Shown piece after piece: positions 1 to 7,279 of a stretch of 9,888 nt of DNA. Position numbers and translations under genes: made by a program. Source of the stretch: Hyphomicrobiales bacterium (GTDB taxonomy: Bacteria; Pseudomonadota; Alphaproteobacteria; Rhizobiales; Aestuariivirgaceae); assembly GCA_025362535.1 (NCBI GenBank), contig JANYGE010000337.1, forward strand, positions 1-9,888, in the 5' to 3' direction. Each line of letters begins with the position of its first letter. The first letter of the stretch is position 1. The notes beneath the pieces are model-generated. The model saw only the letters and a list, made by a program, of their open reading frames with translations. It was not told where the DNA came from and did not search any database.

Positions 1-698
1 GTTCTGAAGAGCGTGTAAAAATGTCGAGGCTTCGCCAAACCATTGCGCGCCGTTTGAAGGATGCTCAAAACACCGCTGCCATGCTCACCACCTTCAATGA
101 GGTGGACATGACTGAGGTGATGGCGTTGCGCAATCAATTCAAAGACACCTTTGAGAAGAAGCATGGCGTGAAGCTGGGCTTTATGAGTTTCTTCGTCAAA
201 GCTTGCGTGCAAGCTTTGAAAGATGTGCCCGCTGTGAATGCTGAAATTGACGGCGAAGACATGGTCTATAAGAATTATTATCATGTGGGTGTTGCTGTTG
301 GCACAGATAAGGGTCTTGTGGTTCCAGTGCTGCGTGATGCCGACATGCTATCCTTTAGCGGCATCGAAAAAACCATCGCCGCTTACGGCAAGAAGGCCCG
401 CGATGGCCAATTGCAAATTGCCGATATGCAAGGCGGCACCTTTACCATTTCCAATGGCGGTATCTATGGCTCGCTCATGTCCACACCAATTCTAAATGCG
501 CCACAGTCTGGTATTCTCGGCATGCACAAAATTCAGGAGCGCCCCATTGCCATGAATGGCCAAGTGGTGATCCGCCCGATGATGTATCTGGCCCTGAGCT
601 ATGACCACCGCATTGTTGATGGCAAAGAGGCTGTAACATTCTTGGTTCGCGTCAAAGAAATCTTGGAAGACCCTAGCCGCGCACTTTTGGATTTGTGA
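1..698 (+). CDS. sucB: Dihydrolipoyllysine succinyltransferase, E2 of 2-oxoglutarate dehydrogenase (5' truncated)
   Basis: This is the C-terminal catalytic domain of the E2 subunit, which moves the succinyl group from lipoamide to CoA in the TCA cycle. The reading frame is open to the left edge ([12 protein letters not shown]), so the ATG at 21 is internal; the lipoyl domain lies outside the window and the E3-binding domain is missing or at most grazed. What remains is the trimer-forming acyltransferase core. The active-site motif DHRIVDG is present near the C-terminus, and the [17 protein letters not shown] and [12 protein letters not shown] blocks match SucB rather than the pyruvate dehydrogenase E2. 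The C-terminus (DPSRALLDL) is also typical of SucB. The stop TGA lies 2 nt before the lpdA ATG, so the two genes are probably co-transcribed and their products belong to one complex. Confidence 0.95.
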   Translation, partial: SEERVKMSRLRQTIARRLKDAQNTAAMLTTFNEVDMTEVMALRNQFKDTFEKKHGVKLGFMSFFVKACVQALKDVPAVNAEIDGEDMVYKNYYHVGVAVGTDKGLVVPVLRDADMLSFSGIEKTIAAYGKKARDGQLQIADMQGGTFTISNGGIYGSLMSTPILNAPQSGILGMHKIQERPIAMNGQVVIRPMMYLALSYDHRIVDGKEAVTFLVRVKEILEDPSRALLDL

Positions 699-700
699 TC

Positions 701-2083
701 ATGACCTATGACGTCACCATTATCGGTACTGGCCCCGGCGGTTATGTTTGCGCCATTCGTGCAGCTCAACTTGGATTGAAAGTGGCTGTCATTGAAAAGC
801 GCGCCACCCATGGCGGCACCTGTTTGAATGTGGGTTGCATTCCCTCCAAAGCTTTGTTGCACGCCTCAGAGCTTTATGCCGAAAGCCAACACAGCTTTGC
901 CAAGATGGGTATTATTTCAGTTTCACATGTTGATTTTCCAAGACTGATGAATTTTAAACAAGAGGCCATTGACGGCAACACTAAGGGCATTGATTTTCTG
1001 CTGAAGAAAAACAAAGTGACCGTGATCCGTGGGCTTGGAAAGATTTTAGGCTCTGGCAAAGTTGATGTGGCTGGCCAGATTGTGGAAAGCAAAAACATCA
1101 TCATCGCCACTGGCTCTGATGTGGCCAAGCTTAAGGGCGTTGAGATTGATGAGAAGCGCATTGTATCTTCAACTGGTGCGCTTGAGCTTAAAGATGTTCC
1201 CAAGACTCTTACCATCATCGGAGCCGGGGTTATTGGTTTAGAACTTGGCTCCGTCTATGCGCGGCTTGGCTCTAAAGTTACCGTTATTGAATATCTCGAT
1301 CGGATTTTACCTGGCATGGATCTGGATGCGGCCAAGGCTTTGCAACGCCTTTTGGAAAAGCAGGGCCTCAGTTTCCAGCTCGGGCATAAAGTGACCGGGG
1401 CAAAAGCTTCCGATAAAAATGTGTCTTTCACTGTTGAGCCCGCAGCCGGCGGCACGGCAGAAACCTTAACCTCAGACATCTTGCTGGTTGCCATTGGCCG
1501 CAATGCCTATACTGATGGACTGGGCTGCGATGAAGCGGGCATCAAACGCGACCAACGCGGACGCATTGAAGTTGGCGATCATTACAATACCTCGCTCAGC
1601 GGCATTTATGCCATTGGCGATGTGATCAAAGGGCCGATGCTCGCACACAAGGCTGAGGATGAAGGTGTGGCCTTGGCCGAGCTTCTGGCAGGCCAAGCAG
1701 GCCATGTGAATTATGACGTGATTCCCGGCGTGGTCTACACCTCACCCGAAGTGGCCTCAGTTGGCAAAACCGAAGAGGAACTCAAAGCCGCTGGTGTGGA
1801 TTACAAAGCCGGTAAATTCCTGTTTCTCGCCAATGGCAGAGCCAAGGCCAATCAAACCACAGATGGCTTCGTCAAAATTCTGGCTGATGCCAAAACCGAC
1901 AAGGTTTTGGGCTGCCACATTGTTGGTGCGCAAGCGGGTGAATTGATTCATGAGGTTGCTGTGCTGATGGAATTTGGCGGTTCCGCCGAAGATTTAGCTC
2001 GCACCTGCCATGCTCATCCAACCTTGTCAGAGGCCGTGAAAGAAGCGGCTATGGCTGTGGCAAGCCGCTCAATTCACAGCTAA
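701..2083 (+). CDS. lpdA: Dihydrolipoyl dehydrogenase (E3)
   Basis: This FAD flavoprotein disulfide reductase reoxidises the dihydrolipoyl group of E2 and passes electrons to NAD+. The product is 460 aa, normal for the family. The N-terminal FAD-binding motif GTGPGG is at residues 9-14. The redox-active disulfide GGTCLNVGC uses Cys41 and Cys46. A second Rossmann motif for NAD ([10 protein letters not shown]) lies near residue 175, and a second FAD motif ends in AIGD near residue 310. The C-terminal dimerisation domain carries the His-Glu pair in HAHPTLSE. I chose ATG 701 (MTYDVTIIG) over the in-frame GTG at 695, which would overlap the sucB stop and add only two residues. The position directly after sucB fits E3 of the 2-oxoglutarate dehydrogenase complex, though E3 may be shared with other 2-oxoacid dehydrogenases. 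Confidence 0.96.
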   Translation: MTYDVTIIGTGPGGYVCAIRAAQLGLKVAVIEKRATHGGTCLNVGCIPSKALLHASELYAESQHSFAKMGIISVSHVDFPRLMNFKQEAIDGNTKGIDFLLKKNKVTVIRGLGKILGSGKVDVAGQIVESKNIIIATGSDVAKLKGVEIDEKRIVSSTGALELKDVPKTLTIIGAGVIGLELGSVYARLGSKVTVIEYLDRILPGMDLDAAKALQRLLEKQGLSFQLGHKVTGAKASDKNVSFTVEPAAGGTAETLTSDILLVAIGRNAYTDGLGCDEAGIKRDQRGRIEVGDHYNTSLSGIYAIGDVIKGPMLAHKAEDEGVALAELLAGQAGHVNYDVIPGVVYTSPEVASVGKTEEELKAAGVDYKAGKFLFLANGRAKANQTTDGFVKILADAKTDKVLGCHIVGAQAGELIHEVAVLMEFGGSAEDLARTCHAHPTLSEAVKEAAMAVASRSIHS

Positions 2084-2154
2084 ATTGCAAATTCGCTAGA
2101 ATTTTAACAATCTCTGTAAGCCCATTGCAATCATTCCAAATCATAGTGGAGCAA

Positions 2155-2160
2155 AGGGGA
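2155..2160 (+). promoter_or_regulatory. Shine-Dalgarno site for the response regulator
   Basis: AGGGGA lies 6 nt before the ATG at 2167. It fixes the start there rather than at the upstream in-frame ATG at 2125, which would add 14 residues not typical of a receiver domain. Confidence 0.7.
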
Positions 2161-2166
2161 CTTCAC

Positions 2167-2562
2167 ATGACCGCCGCTAAAAAAGATATCGATATTCTGA
2201 TCCTTGACGATGACGTGGATTTGCTCACCAGTGTGGCTGAGCTTCTGGCGGATTGTGGGTATAGAGTTAAAGGCTTTGCTGATCCGGAAAGTGCTGTAGA
2301 ATTTGCGGTTGATCAAACCTTTGCCATGGGCCTGTTTGATTTCCGTCTTGGCAGTGTCAAGAATGGTTTGGATGTCGTCGAAACCTTGCAAATCATGGGT
2401 TCAAAAGCGGCTTACGTGATGGTGACAGCCGATGTGGAACGCTCCACTCAGCTGCGCGCCGCCGATCTTAAAGTGTTTGAATTTATGCGCAAGCCTGTGC
2501 AGCCACAGGAGCTACTCGATACCGTAACGCGCGCTATGGAACACGCCAAACTCGCAGCCTAA
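2167..2562 (+). CDS. Single-domain response regulator (CheY-like receiver)
   Basis: The 131-aa product is essentially one receiver domain with no output domain. The acidic cluster is DDD at residues 14-16. The phospho-acceptor is Asp58 in LFDFRLG, the switch residue is Thr87 in VMVTADVE, and the conserved Lys is Lys109 in FMRKPVQP. All key residues are intact, so it is probably phosphorylated. No histidine kinase or phosphotransferase gene is next to it, so its partner is encoded elsewhere. It begins 83 nt after lpdA. Its stop is 1 nt from the stop of the opposing oxidoreductase gene, so the two transcripts probably overlap at their 3' ends. Receivers of this kind work as phosphorelay intermediates or as regulators through protein contacts; which applies here cannot be read from the sequence. 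Confidence 0.9.
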   Translation: MTAAKKDIDILILDDDVDLLTSVAELLADCGYRVKGFADPESAVEFAVDQTFAMGLFDFRLGSVKNGLDVVETLQIMGSKAAYVMVTADVERSTQLRAADLKVFEFMRKPVQPQELLDTVTRAMEHAKLAA

Positions 2563-2563
2563 A

Positions 2564-3892
2564 TCAAAGACCTGTCGTGGGCCTGGGTCTGCTGCCATCA
2601 TGCAAGCGCTCAAAGCGAAATGGTATCGGATCAACACATGGTGATTCAGCCATAACAAGCTGTGCCATTAACTTGCCAGCTCCCGGCCCCAATCCAAAGC
2701 CATGGCCTGAAAAGCCTGATGCTAAAAACAATCCAGGCTTCTGCGCCAGCGCTGAAATGACTGGCACCGCATCCGGTGTGGCATCAATCACCCCAGCCCA
2801 ACGCTCAATGGCTTGTGCAGGCTGAAAAACTGGAAATGTTTTTTTCAAAGAATCCAGCGCCTCATCCAAAATCCACGGCAAGGGTGCAGGATCGAGAATG
2901 CGCACCTGTTCAAAAGGTGAGACAACATCCAGAGCCCAGCGCCGTGCCAAGCTTGCCTCGTCAATAAAACGCTTGCCAAGGCGCAGGCGAAGCCCACGCC
3001 AATCCAATTTAAAAATCGGCAAAAATTCACGCAGCAAGCGGAAACTATCTGGCACAATATCAGCAACCGAAAAATGATTGTGGCTAACGCTATATCCGCC
3101 ATCAAGCCTTTTACGGGCCGCAAATTTTGTACCCGAAATCGTGGTGCCGAACCCCGCATCAATAGGTGTTGTGCGCATAACGGAATTTATCACACCCAAT
3201 TGCGGAAATGAAATTCCCATATTGTACAAGAACCGCCGTGACCAATAGCCTCCAGCCAGAACAACCCGCGCACATTTAACAACGCCGCGCTCGGTCACCA
3301 CAGCACTCACCGCGCCTGCCGTTGTTTCGAGCCCACGCGCCGCGCAATTTGTAAAAATCTGACCACTTAGTTTTTGCAAATGCCGCGCCATGGCTGGTAC
3401 GGCAATGAAGGGCTCTGCTTGCCCGTCACCTGCTGTGTACATGGCGCCCGCCCATTTGCTTTGCGAGCCCGGGGCCAAGCGCTCAATTTCAGCCCGCCCA
3501 ATCAGTTTGGTTTCCAAACCATAGGGCACCGCATTTTCATGGTGCCATTTTTGCTTGGATGCAAAATGCTCTTCCGTGTCAGACAAATAAACAATGCCGC
3601 ATTGGCGAAAACCCGTCTCAGCCCCCAGCCGTTCATTCATGCCGCGCCAGAGTTCCAACGATTCGAGAATAAGCGGAATTTCTCTGGGGTCACGCCCCAT
3701 CTGGCGGCACCAGCCCCAATTGCGGCTGGATTGTTCGCCAGCCACTTCACCTTTTTCCAGAACCACAACCGAAAGCCCACGCTCGGCCAGTTCAAGAGCA
3801 GTGCAAATGCCAATAATACCAGCCCCAATCACCACCACATCAGCGTGGGCGGGCAAGACTTCGTTCGCAATTATTTTGTCGATAACAGGCAT
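2564..3892 (-). CDS. FAD-dependent oxidoreductase, DAO (glycine/D-amino acid oxidase) family
   Basis: The 442-aa product has the N-terminal dinucleotide-binding fold VVVIGAGIIG, with GxGxxG at residues 23-28 and an acidic residue (Glu46) at the end of the second strand that would bind the FAD ribose. The SSRNWGWCRQMGRD block follows directly and is typical of one subgroup of DAO-family enzymes. The C-terminal Gly-rich segment GFSGHGFGLGPGAG closes the FAD site. There is no signal peptide or membrane segment, so it should be cytoplasmic. Family members oxidise secondary or primary amines such as sarcosine, glycine or D-amino acids, but the substrate here cannot be assigned. The start codon overlaps the xerC stop (TAATG), which implies translational coupling. 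No amino-acid transporter or catabolic partner gene is adjacent. Confidence 0.85.
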   Translation of the reverse strand: MPVIDKIIANEVLPAHADVVVIGAGIIGICTALELAERGLSVVVLEKGEVAGEQSSRNWGWCRQMGRDPREIPLILESLELWRGMNERLGAETGFRQCGIVYLSDTEEHFASKQKWHHENAVPYGLETKLIGRAEIERLAPGSQSKWAGAMYTAGDGQAEPFIAVPAMARHLQKLSGQIFTNCAARGLETTAGAVSAVVTERGVVKCARVVLAGGYWSRRFLYNMGISFPQLGVINSVMRTTPIDAGFGTTISGTKFAARKRLDGGYSVSHNHFSVADIVPDSFRLLREFLPIFKLDWRGLRLRLGKRFIDEASLARRWALDVVSPFEQVRILDPAPLPWILDEALDSLKKTFPVFQPAQAIERWAGVIDATPDAVPVISALAQKPGLFLASGFSGHGFGLGPGAGKLMAQLVMAESPCVDPIPFRFERLHDGSRPRPTTGL

Positions 3893-4824
3893 TAACGAGA
3901 GAATGCCTTGCGATATTGCTCAAGTAAATGGGTGCGATTGACCTCGGTATAAATCTGCGTACTCGACAGGCTGGCATGGCCAAGCAGATCTTGAATGACG
4001 CGAAGATCAGCCCCATTGCCTAAGAGATGTGAAGCAAATGAATGCCGCAACGCATGCGGTGTGGCGGAGTCTGGTAAATTGAGAGCCCCGCGCATGCGCT
4101 CCATGAGAAGTTGAATAATGCGTGGGCTGAGAGCCCCACCTTTTACACCGCGAAACAGGGGTTCATGTATTGCAAGCGCCAGCGGACAAAGTTTCAAGTA
4201 AGTGGCAATTGCATCTTGCGCAACACTCACCACAGGCACAATACGGGTCTTGCCACCCTTGCCCAAAACCACCAGCGGATTACTCTGCGCCTGTTTCACG
4301 GTGAGGCTCAACGCTTCAGAAATGCGTAAACCACAGGCATAAAGCAATGTGAGCACGGCAGCATCACGCGCTTTCACCCAAGGCTCATCATGCTCAAATA
4401 CATCAGCCGCAGCCACGCGCCGCGCTGACGCTTCAGGCAAAGGCCGTGGCACAGAATGAGAAATCTTCGGCGCCCGCACCACGCCAAGCGCTGCACATTT
4501 AAAATCGCCAGACCGTTCCGCATGGCGGAAGAACGAGCGGATCGCCGACATCTGCCGCGCCAGTGACCTGCTCTCCAACCCTTGGGAACGACGCTTGGCC
4601 ATAAAACTACGAAAATCCGATGCCGTTAAATCCGCCAGAGCATTCACATCAGGGGCCGCCCCTAAATGTTCCACCATAAACGAGCCAAACTGCGCTATAT
4701 CATGCGCGTAGGCTTCCAAAGTTTTAGCCGCCAAGCGCCGCTCAGATTTCAGCGCCTGCAACCATGCAATCGCCACCGAAGCAGCATCAGGGGCCAAGCC
4801 AAATTGTTGTATCGCATCACTCAT
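3892..4824 (-). CDS. xerC: Tyrosine recombinase, XerC type
   Basis: This 310-aa site-specific recombinase probably resolves chromosome dimers at dif together with a XerD partner. The N-terminal SAM-like core-binding domain covers about residues 15-105 (KTLEAYAHDIAQF). The C-terminal catalytic domain carries the full active set: Arg167 in CGLRISEAL, Lys189 in GKGGKTR, His257 and Arg260 in HALRHSF, His283 in LLGHASL, and the nucleophile Tyr292 in STQIYTEV. The length is normal for XerC/XerD, and no attachment site, integrase-linked tRNA or phage gene is nearby, so this is a housekeeping recombinase and not a mobile-element integrase. I chose the ATG at 4824 (MSDAIQQ). A GTG at 4845 would add seven unlikely residues. 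Neither start has a strong Shine-Dalgarno site. Assignment to XerC over XerD rests on overall sequence feel and location near lpdA. Confidence 0.88.
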   Translation of the reverse strand: MSDAIQQFGLAPDAASVAIAWLQALKSERRLAAKTLEAYAHDIAQFGSFMVEHLGAAPDVNALADLTASDFRSFMAKRRSQGLESRSLARQMSAIRSFFRHAERSGDFKCAALGVVRAPKISHSVPRPLPEASARRVAAADVFEHDEPWVKARDAAVLTLLYACGLRISEALSLTVKQAQSNPLVVLGKGGKTRIVPVVSVAQDAIATYLKLCPLALAIHEPLFRGVKGGALSPRIIQLLMERMRGALNLPDSATPHALRHSFASHLLGNGADLRVIQDLLGHASLSSTQIYTEVNRTHLLEQYRKAFSR

Positions 4825-4870
4825 GCACCAAGTGTAGAATCGCACCCGTTAAGGCTTTCCCAAGTTTCGG

Positions 4871-4899
4871 TTGACATTGCACTGCAACATAACTATGTG
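4871..4899 (+). promoter_or_regulatory. Candidate sigma-70 promoter for the RNA helicase gene
   Basis: A perfect -35 hexamer TTGACA (4871-4876) is followed after 17 nt by TATGTG (4894-4899), which matches only three of six positions of the -10 consensus. It lies in the divergent region between xerC and the helicase and points toward the helicase. Transcription from it would give a leader of about 190 nt before the GTG at 5095. The -35 and spacing are good and the -10 is weak, so this is a candidate only. Confidence 0.4.
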
Positions 4900-5018
4900 A
4901 AGCCCATCGCAAGCCAGCCTCGATGAATACGTGAGGCGCATTTGATGCAGCCGTTCTAGCTGGAGCGAATATCCCGAACAATCCTTTCACGTAGGGGAGT
5001 TTAAGCGCCAGCCAAGCT

Positions 5019-5040
5019 GATGCGTGACCTTTCACGCATC
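5019..5040 (+). promoter_or_regulatory. Perfect 9-bp hairpin in the helicase leader
   Basis: GATGCGTGA (5019-5027) and TCACGCATC (5032-5040) form a perfect inverted repeat around the 4-nt loop CCTT. No T-run follows, so it is not a standard terminator. It lies 54 nt before the preferred GTG start of the helicase, within its presumed 5' leader. A weaker stem, GGCGCAT with ATGC-A-GCC and a one-base bulge, lies upstream at 4935-4952. The palindrome could be an RNA structure or a protein-binding operator; the sequence alone does not decide. Confidence 0.5.
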
Positions 5041-5094
5041 TGCATGTCGGACATGGCTAGCGCTTTCCCCATTGCTCCGACATTGGAAAAACTT

Positions 5095-6648
5095 GTGAAT
5101 TCATTCACCGAACTAAATTTAAACGAACTCCTTTTGAAGGCGATTGCCGCTGAAGGTTACGATAAACCAACCCCCATTCAAGCGAGAGCCATTCCGCCAT
5201 TGATGCAAGGCAAAGATTTGCTCGGCATTGCCCAAACCGGCACCGGCAAAACAGCCGCTTTCGCGCTGCCAATCTTGGATCGTTTGGCCAAACATGCTGA
5301 ACGCCCCGCCAAAGGCACCTGCCGTGCGCTTATTCTTTCGCCAACCCGCGAACTTGCTGCGCAAATTGGCGAAAGCTTCAAAACTTACGGCAAATATATG
5401 AAACTTTCGCGCGCTGTTGTGTTTGGCGGAACTTCGCTTGGCAAGCAGATGGAAATTCTGCGTGGTGGTGTTGATGTTCTGGTGGCCACTCCTGGTCGCT
5501 TGGTCGACCTCATTGAGCGCCGCGCCGTGACACTTTCAAAAGTGGAAATTTTTGTACTTGATGAAGTGGATCAAATGCTTGATCTCGGCTTCATCCATGC
5601 CATCCGCAAAATCACTGGTATGTTGCCAAAGAACCGTCAAAACCTGTTCTTCTCGGCCACCATGCCCAAGGAAATTTCAAATCTCGCTTCAGGCTTGTTA
5701 ACTGATCCCGTCCGCGTTGAAGTGGCTCCGGTTGCGACAACGGCTGAGCGTGTGAACCAATCGGTTATTCATGTGGAGCAAGGCAATAAGCCAGCGCTTT
5801 TGAATGAACTGCTCAAAGACAATAACATGACCAGAACACTTGTGTTCACCCGCACCAAGCATGGCGCTGACAAGGTTGTGAAAAGCTTGACGGGAGCGAA
5901 TTATACCGCCGCCGCCATTCATGGTAACAAGAGCCAACCCAATCGCGAGAAAGCTCTGGCCGGATTTAAGGCTGGCAAGATTCTTGTGCTGGTCGCCACC
6001 GACATTGCCGCCCGCGGCATTGATGTGGACGGTGTTAGCCATGTGATCAATTTCGATTTGCCGCATGTGCCAGAATCTTATGTTCACCGCATTGGCCGCA
6101 CGGCCCGTGCTGGTGCTGAAGGTGTGGCGATTGCGTTTTGTGCTGGTGATGAACGTTCATTGCTGCGCGACATTGAAAAGACAATTCGCCAAACAGTTCC
6201 CGTGGTGCAGCATGCTTTAGGCAAAGCTGTTTTGAAGCCAGAAGAAAATGAAGCCCGCAGACCAAATGGTCGTTCCACCAAACCACAAGGTGGCAAACCC
6301 CAAGGCGGCAGGTTCCACCGTGGCCAAGCTGATTTCAAAAATAAACCAGCCCATGAGCAACGCGCTGAACAAGCCCAAGTGGCAGAAAAACGTGCTCCGC
6401 AAAAGCGCGAAATGCCAGAAGGTTCTAAGTGGAGCCCGCTGGCTGGTGTTCCCTCAATCATGTATCAAAAGGCCAAACCAAAAGCCGATGCACGCCCAGA
6501 AAATCCTAACAAACCTTGGTTCAAGCCCAAGGGCGATAGTATGAACCGCAATAGAAAGCCCGGCGGCAACTTCGCTGGCAAACGCGGCGATAGCCGTCCA
6601 AGCTCCGGTCGCTCCTCCGGCGGTGGATTCAAACGCGCCGAAGGCTAG
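5095..6648 (+). CDS. rhlE: DEAD-box ATP-dependent RNA helicase, RhlE-like
   Basis: The 517-aa product unwinds RNA duplexes, with likely roles in ribosome assembly or RNA decay. Motifs in order: upstream aromatic Phe4, 17 residues before the Q-motif GYDKPTPIQ (21-29); Walker A AQTGTGKT (46-53); PTRELAAQ (83-90); TPGR (132-135); motif II DEVD (156-159) in place of DEAD; SAT (187-189); LVFTRTK (249-255); ATDIAARGID (301-310); HRIGRTAR (331-338). After about residue 385 comes a basic, disordered Gly/Lys/Arg/Pro-rich tail of about 130 residues, as in RhlE proteins, likely for RNA binding. I prefer the GTG at 5095, which has GGAAAA just upstream and the expected Q-motif spacing. In-frame starts at 5020, 5044 and 5053 lack a good ribosome site, and the one at 5020 would place the leader hairpin inside the gene. 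The gene symbol is by class, not a proven orthologue. Confidence 0.92.
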   Translation: MNSFTELNLNELLLKAIAAEGYDKPTPIQARAIPPLMQGKDLLGIAQTGTGKTAAFALPILDRLAKHAERPAKGTCRALILSPTRELAAQIGESFKTYGKYMKLSRAVVFGGTSLGKQMEILRGGVDVLVATPGRLVDLIERRAVTLSKVEIFVLDEVDQMLDLGFIHAIRKITGMLPKNRQNLFFSATMPKEISNLASGLLTDPVRVEVAPVATTAERVNQSVIHVEQGNKPALLNELLKDNNMTRTLVFTRTKHGADKVVKSLTGANYTAAAIHGNKSQPNREKALAGFKAGKILVLVATDIAARGIDVDGVSHVINFDLPHVPESYVHRIGRTARAGAEGVAIAFCAGDERSLLRDIEKTIRQTVPVVQHALGKAVLKPEENEARRPNGRSTKPQGGKPQGGRFHRGQADFKNKPAHEQRAEQAQVAEKRAPQKREMPEGSKWSPLAGVPSIMYQKAKPKADARPENPNKPWFKPKGDSMNRNRKPGGNFAGKRGDSRPSSGRSSGGGFKRAEG

Positions 6649-6656
6649 CATTACTG

Positions 6657-6689
6657 ATTCACCTTCTCCCTGCATGGGAGAAGGTGAAT
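6657..6689. repeat. Palindromic intergenic element, possible bidirectional terminator (copy 1)
   Basis: ATTCACCTTCTCCC (6657-6670) and GGGAGAAGGTGAAT (6676-6689) form a perfect 14-bp stem with the 5-nt loop TGCAT. It starts 9 nt after the helicase stop and ends 24 nt before the end of the opposing gene, so it separates two convergent genes. Neither side has a T-run, so it may be a Rho-dependent end, an RNA-stabilising stem or a REP-like repeat. A related copy lies at 7885-7910: the right arms plus flank agree at 14 of 16 positions (6676-6691 against 7899-7914). Confidence 0.65.
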
Positions 6690-6713
6690 ACGAGTCCACT
6701 ACCAGCAACTCGG

Positions 6714-7130
6714 TCAATCTGCTGCTGTGATGTTTCCCGTTACGGCATGAATGCCGTCTGCCGTGAAAGTCAGTACATTTTGTACAACTCGATCCGCAGC
6801 AATCACTGATCCACTTTTTCGAGCCAAGGATGTTGAGGCTTTTTTATCACCACCCACAGCTCCATGCACAACCACAATGGCAGCCGTGGGCAAAGCTTTT
6901 CCAAGCGACGATTTCACTATAAATTTGATGATCACACTATAGCTGCCCTGCGGCAACACCCCAAATCCGAAATTCCCTTTACCATCAGTTGTGGTGCGCG
7001 CTGCTGGCGTTCCACCTGGGTTTTTGCCAAGCTTCACGTCAACGCCCTTCAGAGGCGCACCTGCAATTGCCAAATTCGAAAATAAGATTATGGCGCTTAA
7101 CGCCAAGATCCGTCTTAAATGATGTTTCAT
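6714..7130 (-). CDS. Small secreted protein with carboxypeptidase-regulatory-like segment, function unknown
   Basis: The 138-aa product starts with a clear signal peptide: basic MKHHLRR, hydrophobic ILALSAIILFSNL, and a likely cleavage after AIA-G near residue 23. Residues about 25-70 (LKGVDVKLGKNPGGTPAARTTTDGKG and following) look like one strand set of a carboxypeptidase-regulatory-like or transthyretin-like beta-sandwich, with the usual pattern of variable ligand, 'T.TDG.G.F.F', then 'LP.G.Y.V'. The remaining half is not recognised. A good Shine-Dalgarno (GAGGT, about 6 nt before the ATG at 7130) supports the start. It is alone on its strand, convergent with the helicase and divergent from the membrane protein gene. 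It is probably periplasmic or exported; no catalytic motif is visible. Confidence 0.72.
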   Translation of the reverse strand: MKHHLRRILALSAIILFSNLAIAGAPLKGVDVKLGKNPGGTPAARTTTDGKGNFGFGVLPQGSYSVIIKFIVKSSLGKALPTAAIVVVHGAVGGDKKASTSLARKSGSVIAADRVVQNVLTFTADGIHAVTGNITAAD

Positions 7131-7279
7131 ATCAACCTCACCAGACCTTGTTAGACTTGCTAAAGACTAGCAGAATTGGCCGTGATGTCATGTTAACTCT
7201 TAGGCTACATCAGTTTTGAATTTGAGCATATGAGAAAGCCCTCCTTCTCTCCTTGAGAAAGAAAGTGTAAATCAATTTA

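Noticed and set aside
2089..2104. Inverted repeat AAATTC-GCTA-GAATTT after lpdA, as a possible terminator.
   Set aside because: The stem is only 6 bp and mostly A-T, followed by just TTAAC; it is too weak to call. The rest of 2084-2154 shows no convincing promoter.
3374..3895. A 173-codon open frame on the plus strand opposite the FAD oxidoreductase.
   Set aside because: It is antisense to a well-supported gene, has no ribosome site and its translation shows no recognisable domain.
3892..4845. The tyrosine recombinase as the integrase of a mobile element.
   Set aside because: Its length and motifs fit XerC, and no tRNA, direct repeat, phage or plasmid gene is nearby.
4825..4870. A minus-strand promoter for xerC.
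   Set aside because: I found no pair of hexamers with acceptable match and spacing, so none is called although one must exist or the gene relies on an unusual sigma factor.
6084..6461. A 125-codon open frame on the minus strand within the helicase tail.
   Set aside because: It is antisense to the low-complexity tail of a clear gene; the Trp/Cys-rich translation is what one expects from the reverse of Lys/Pro/Gly codons.
7158..7172. Small inverted repeat TGCTA/TAGCA between the secreted protein and membrane protein genes.
   Set aside because: Five base pairs are expected by chance in 149 bases of intergenic DNA; no operator or terminator can be supported.
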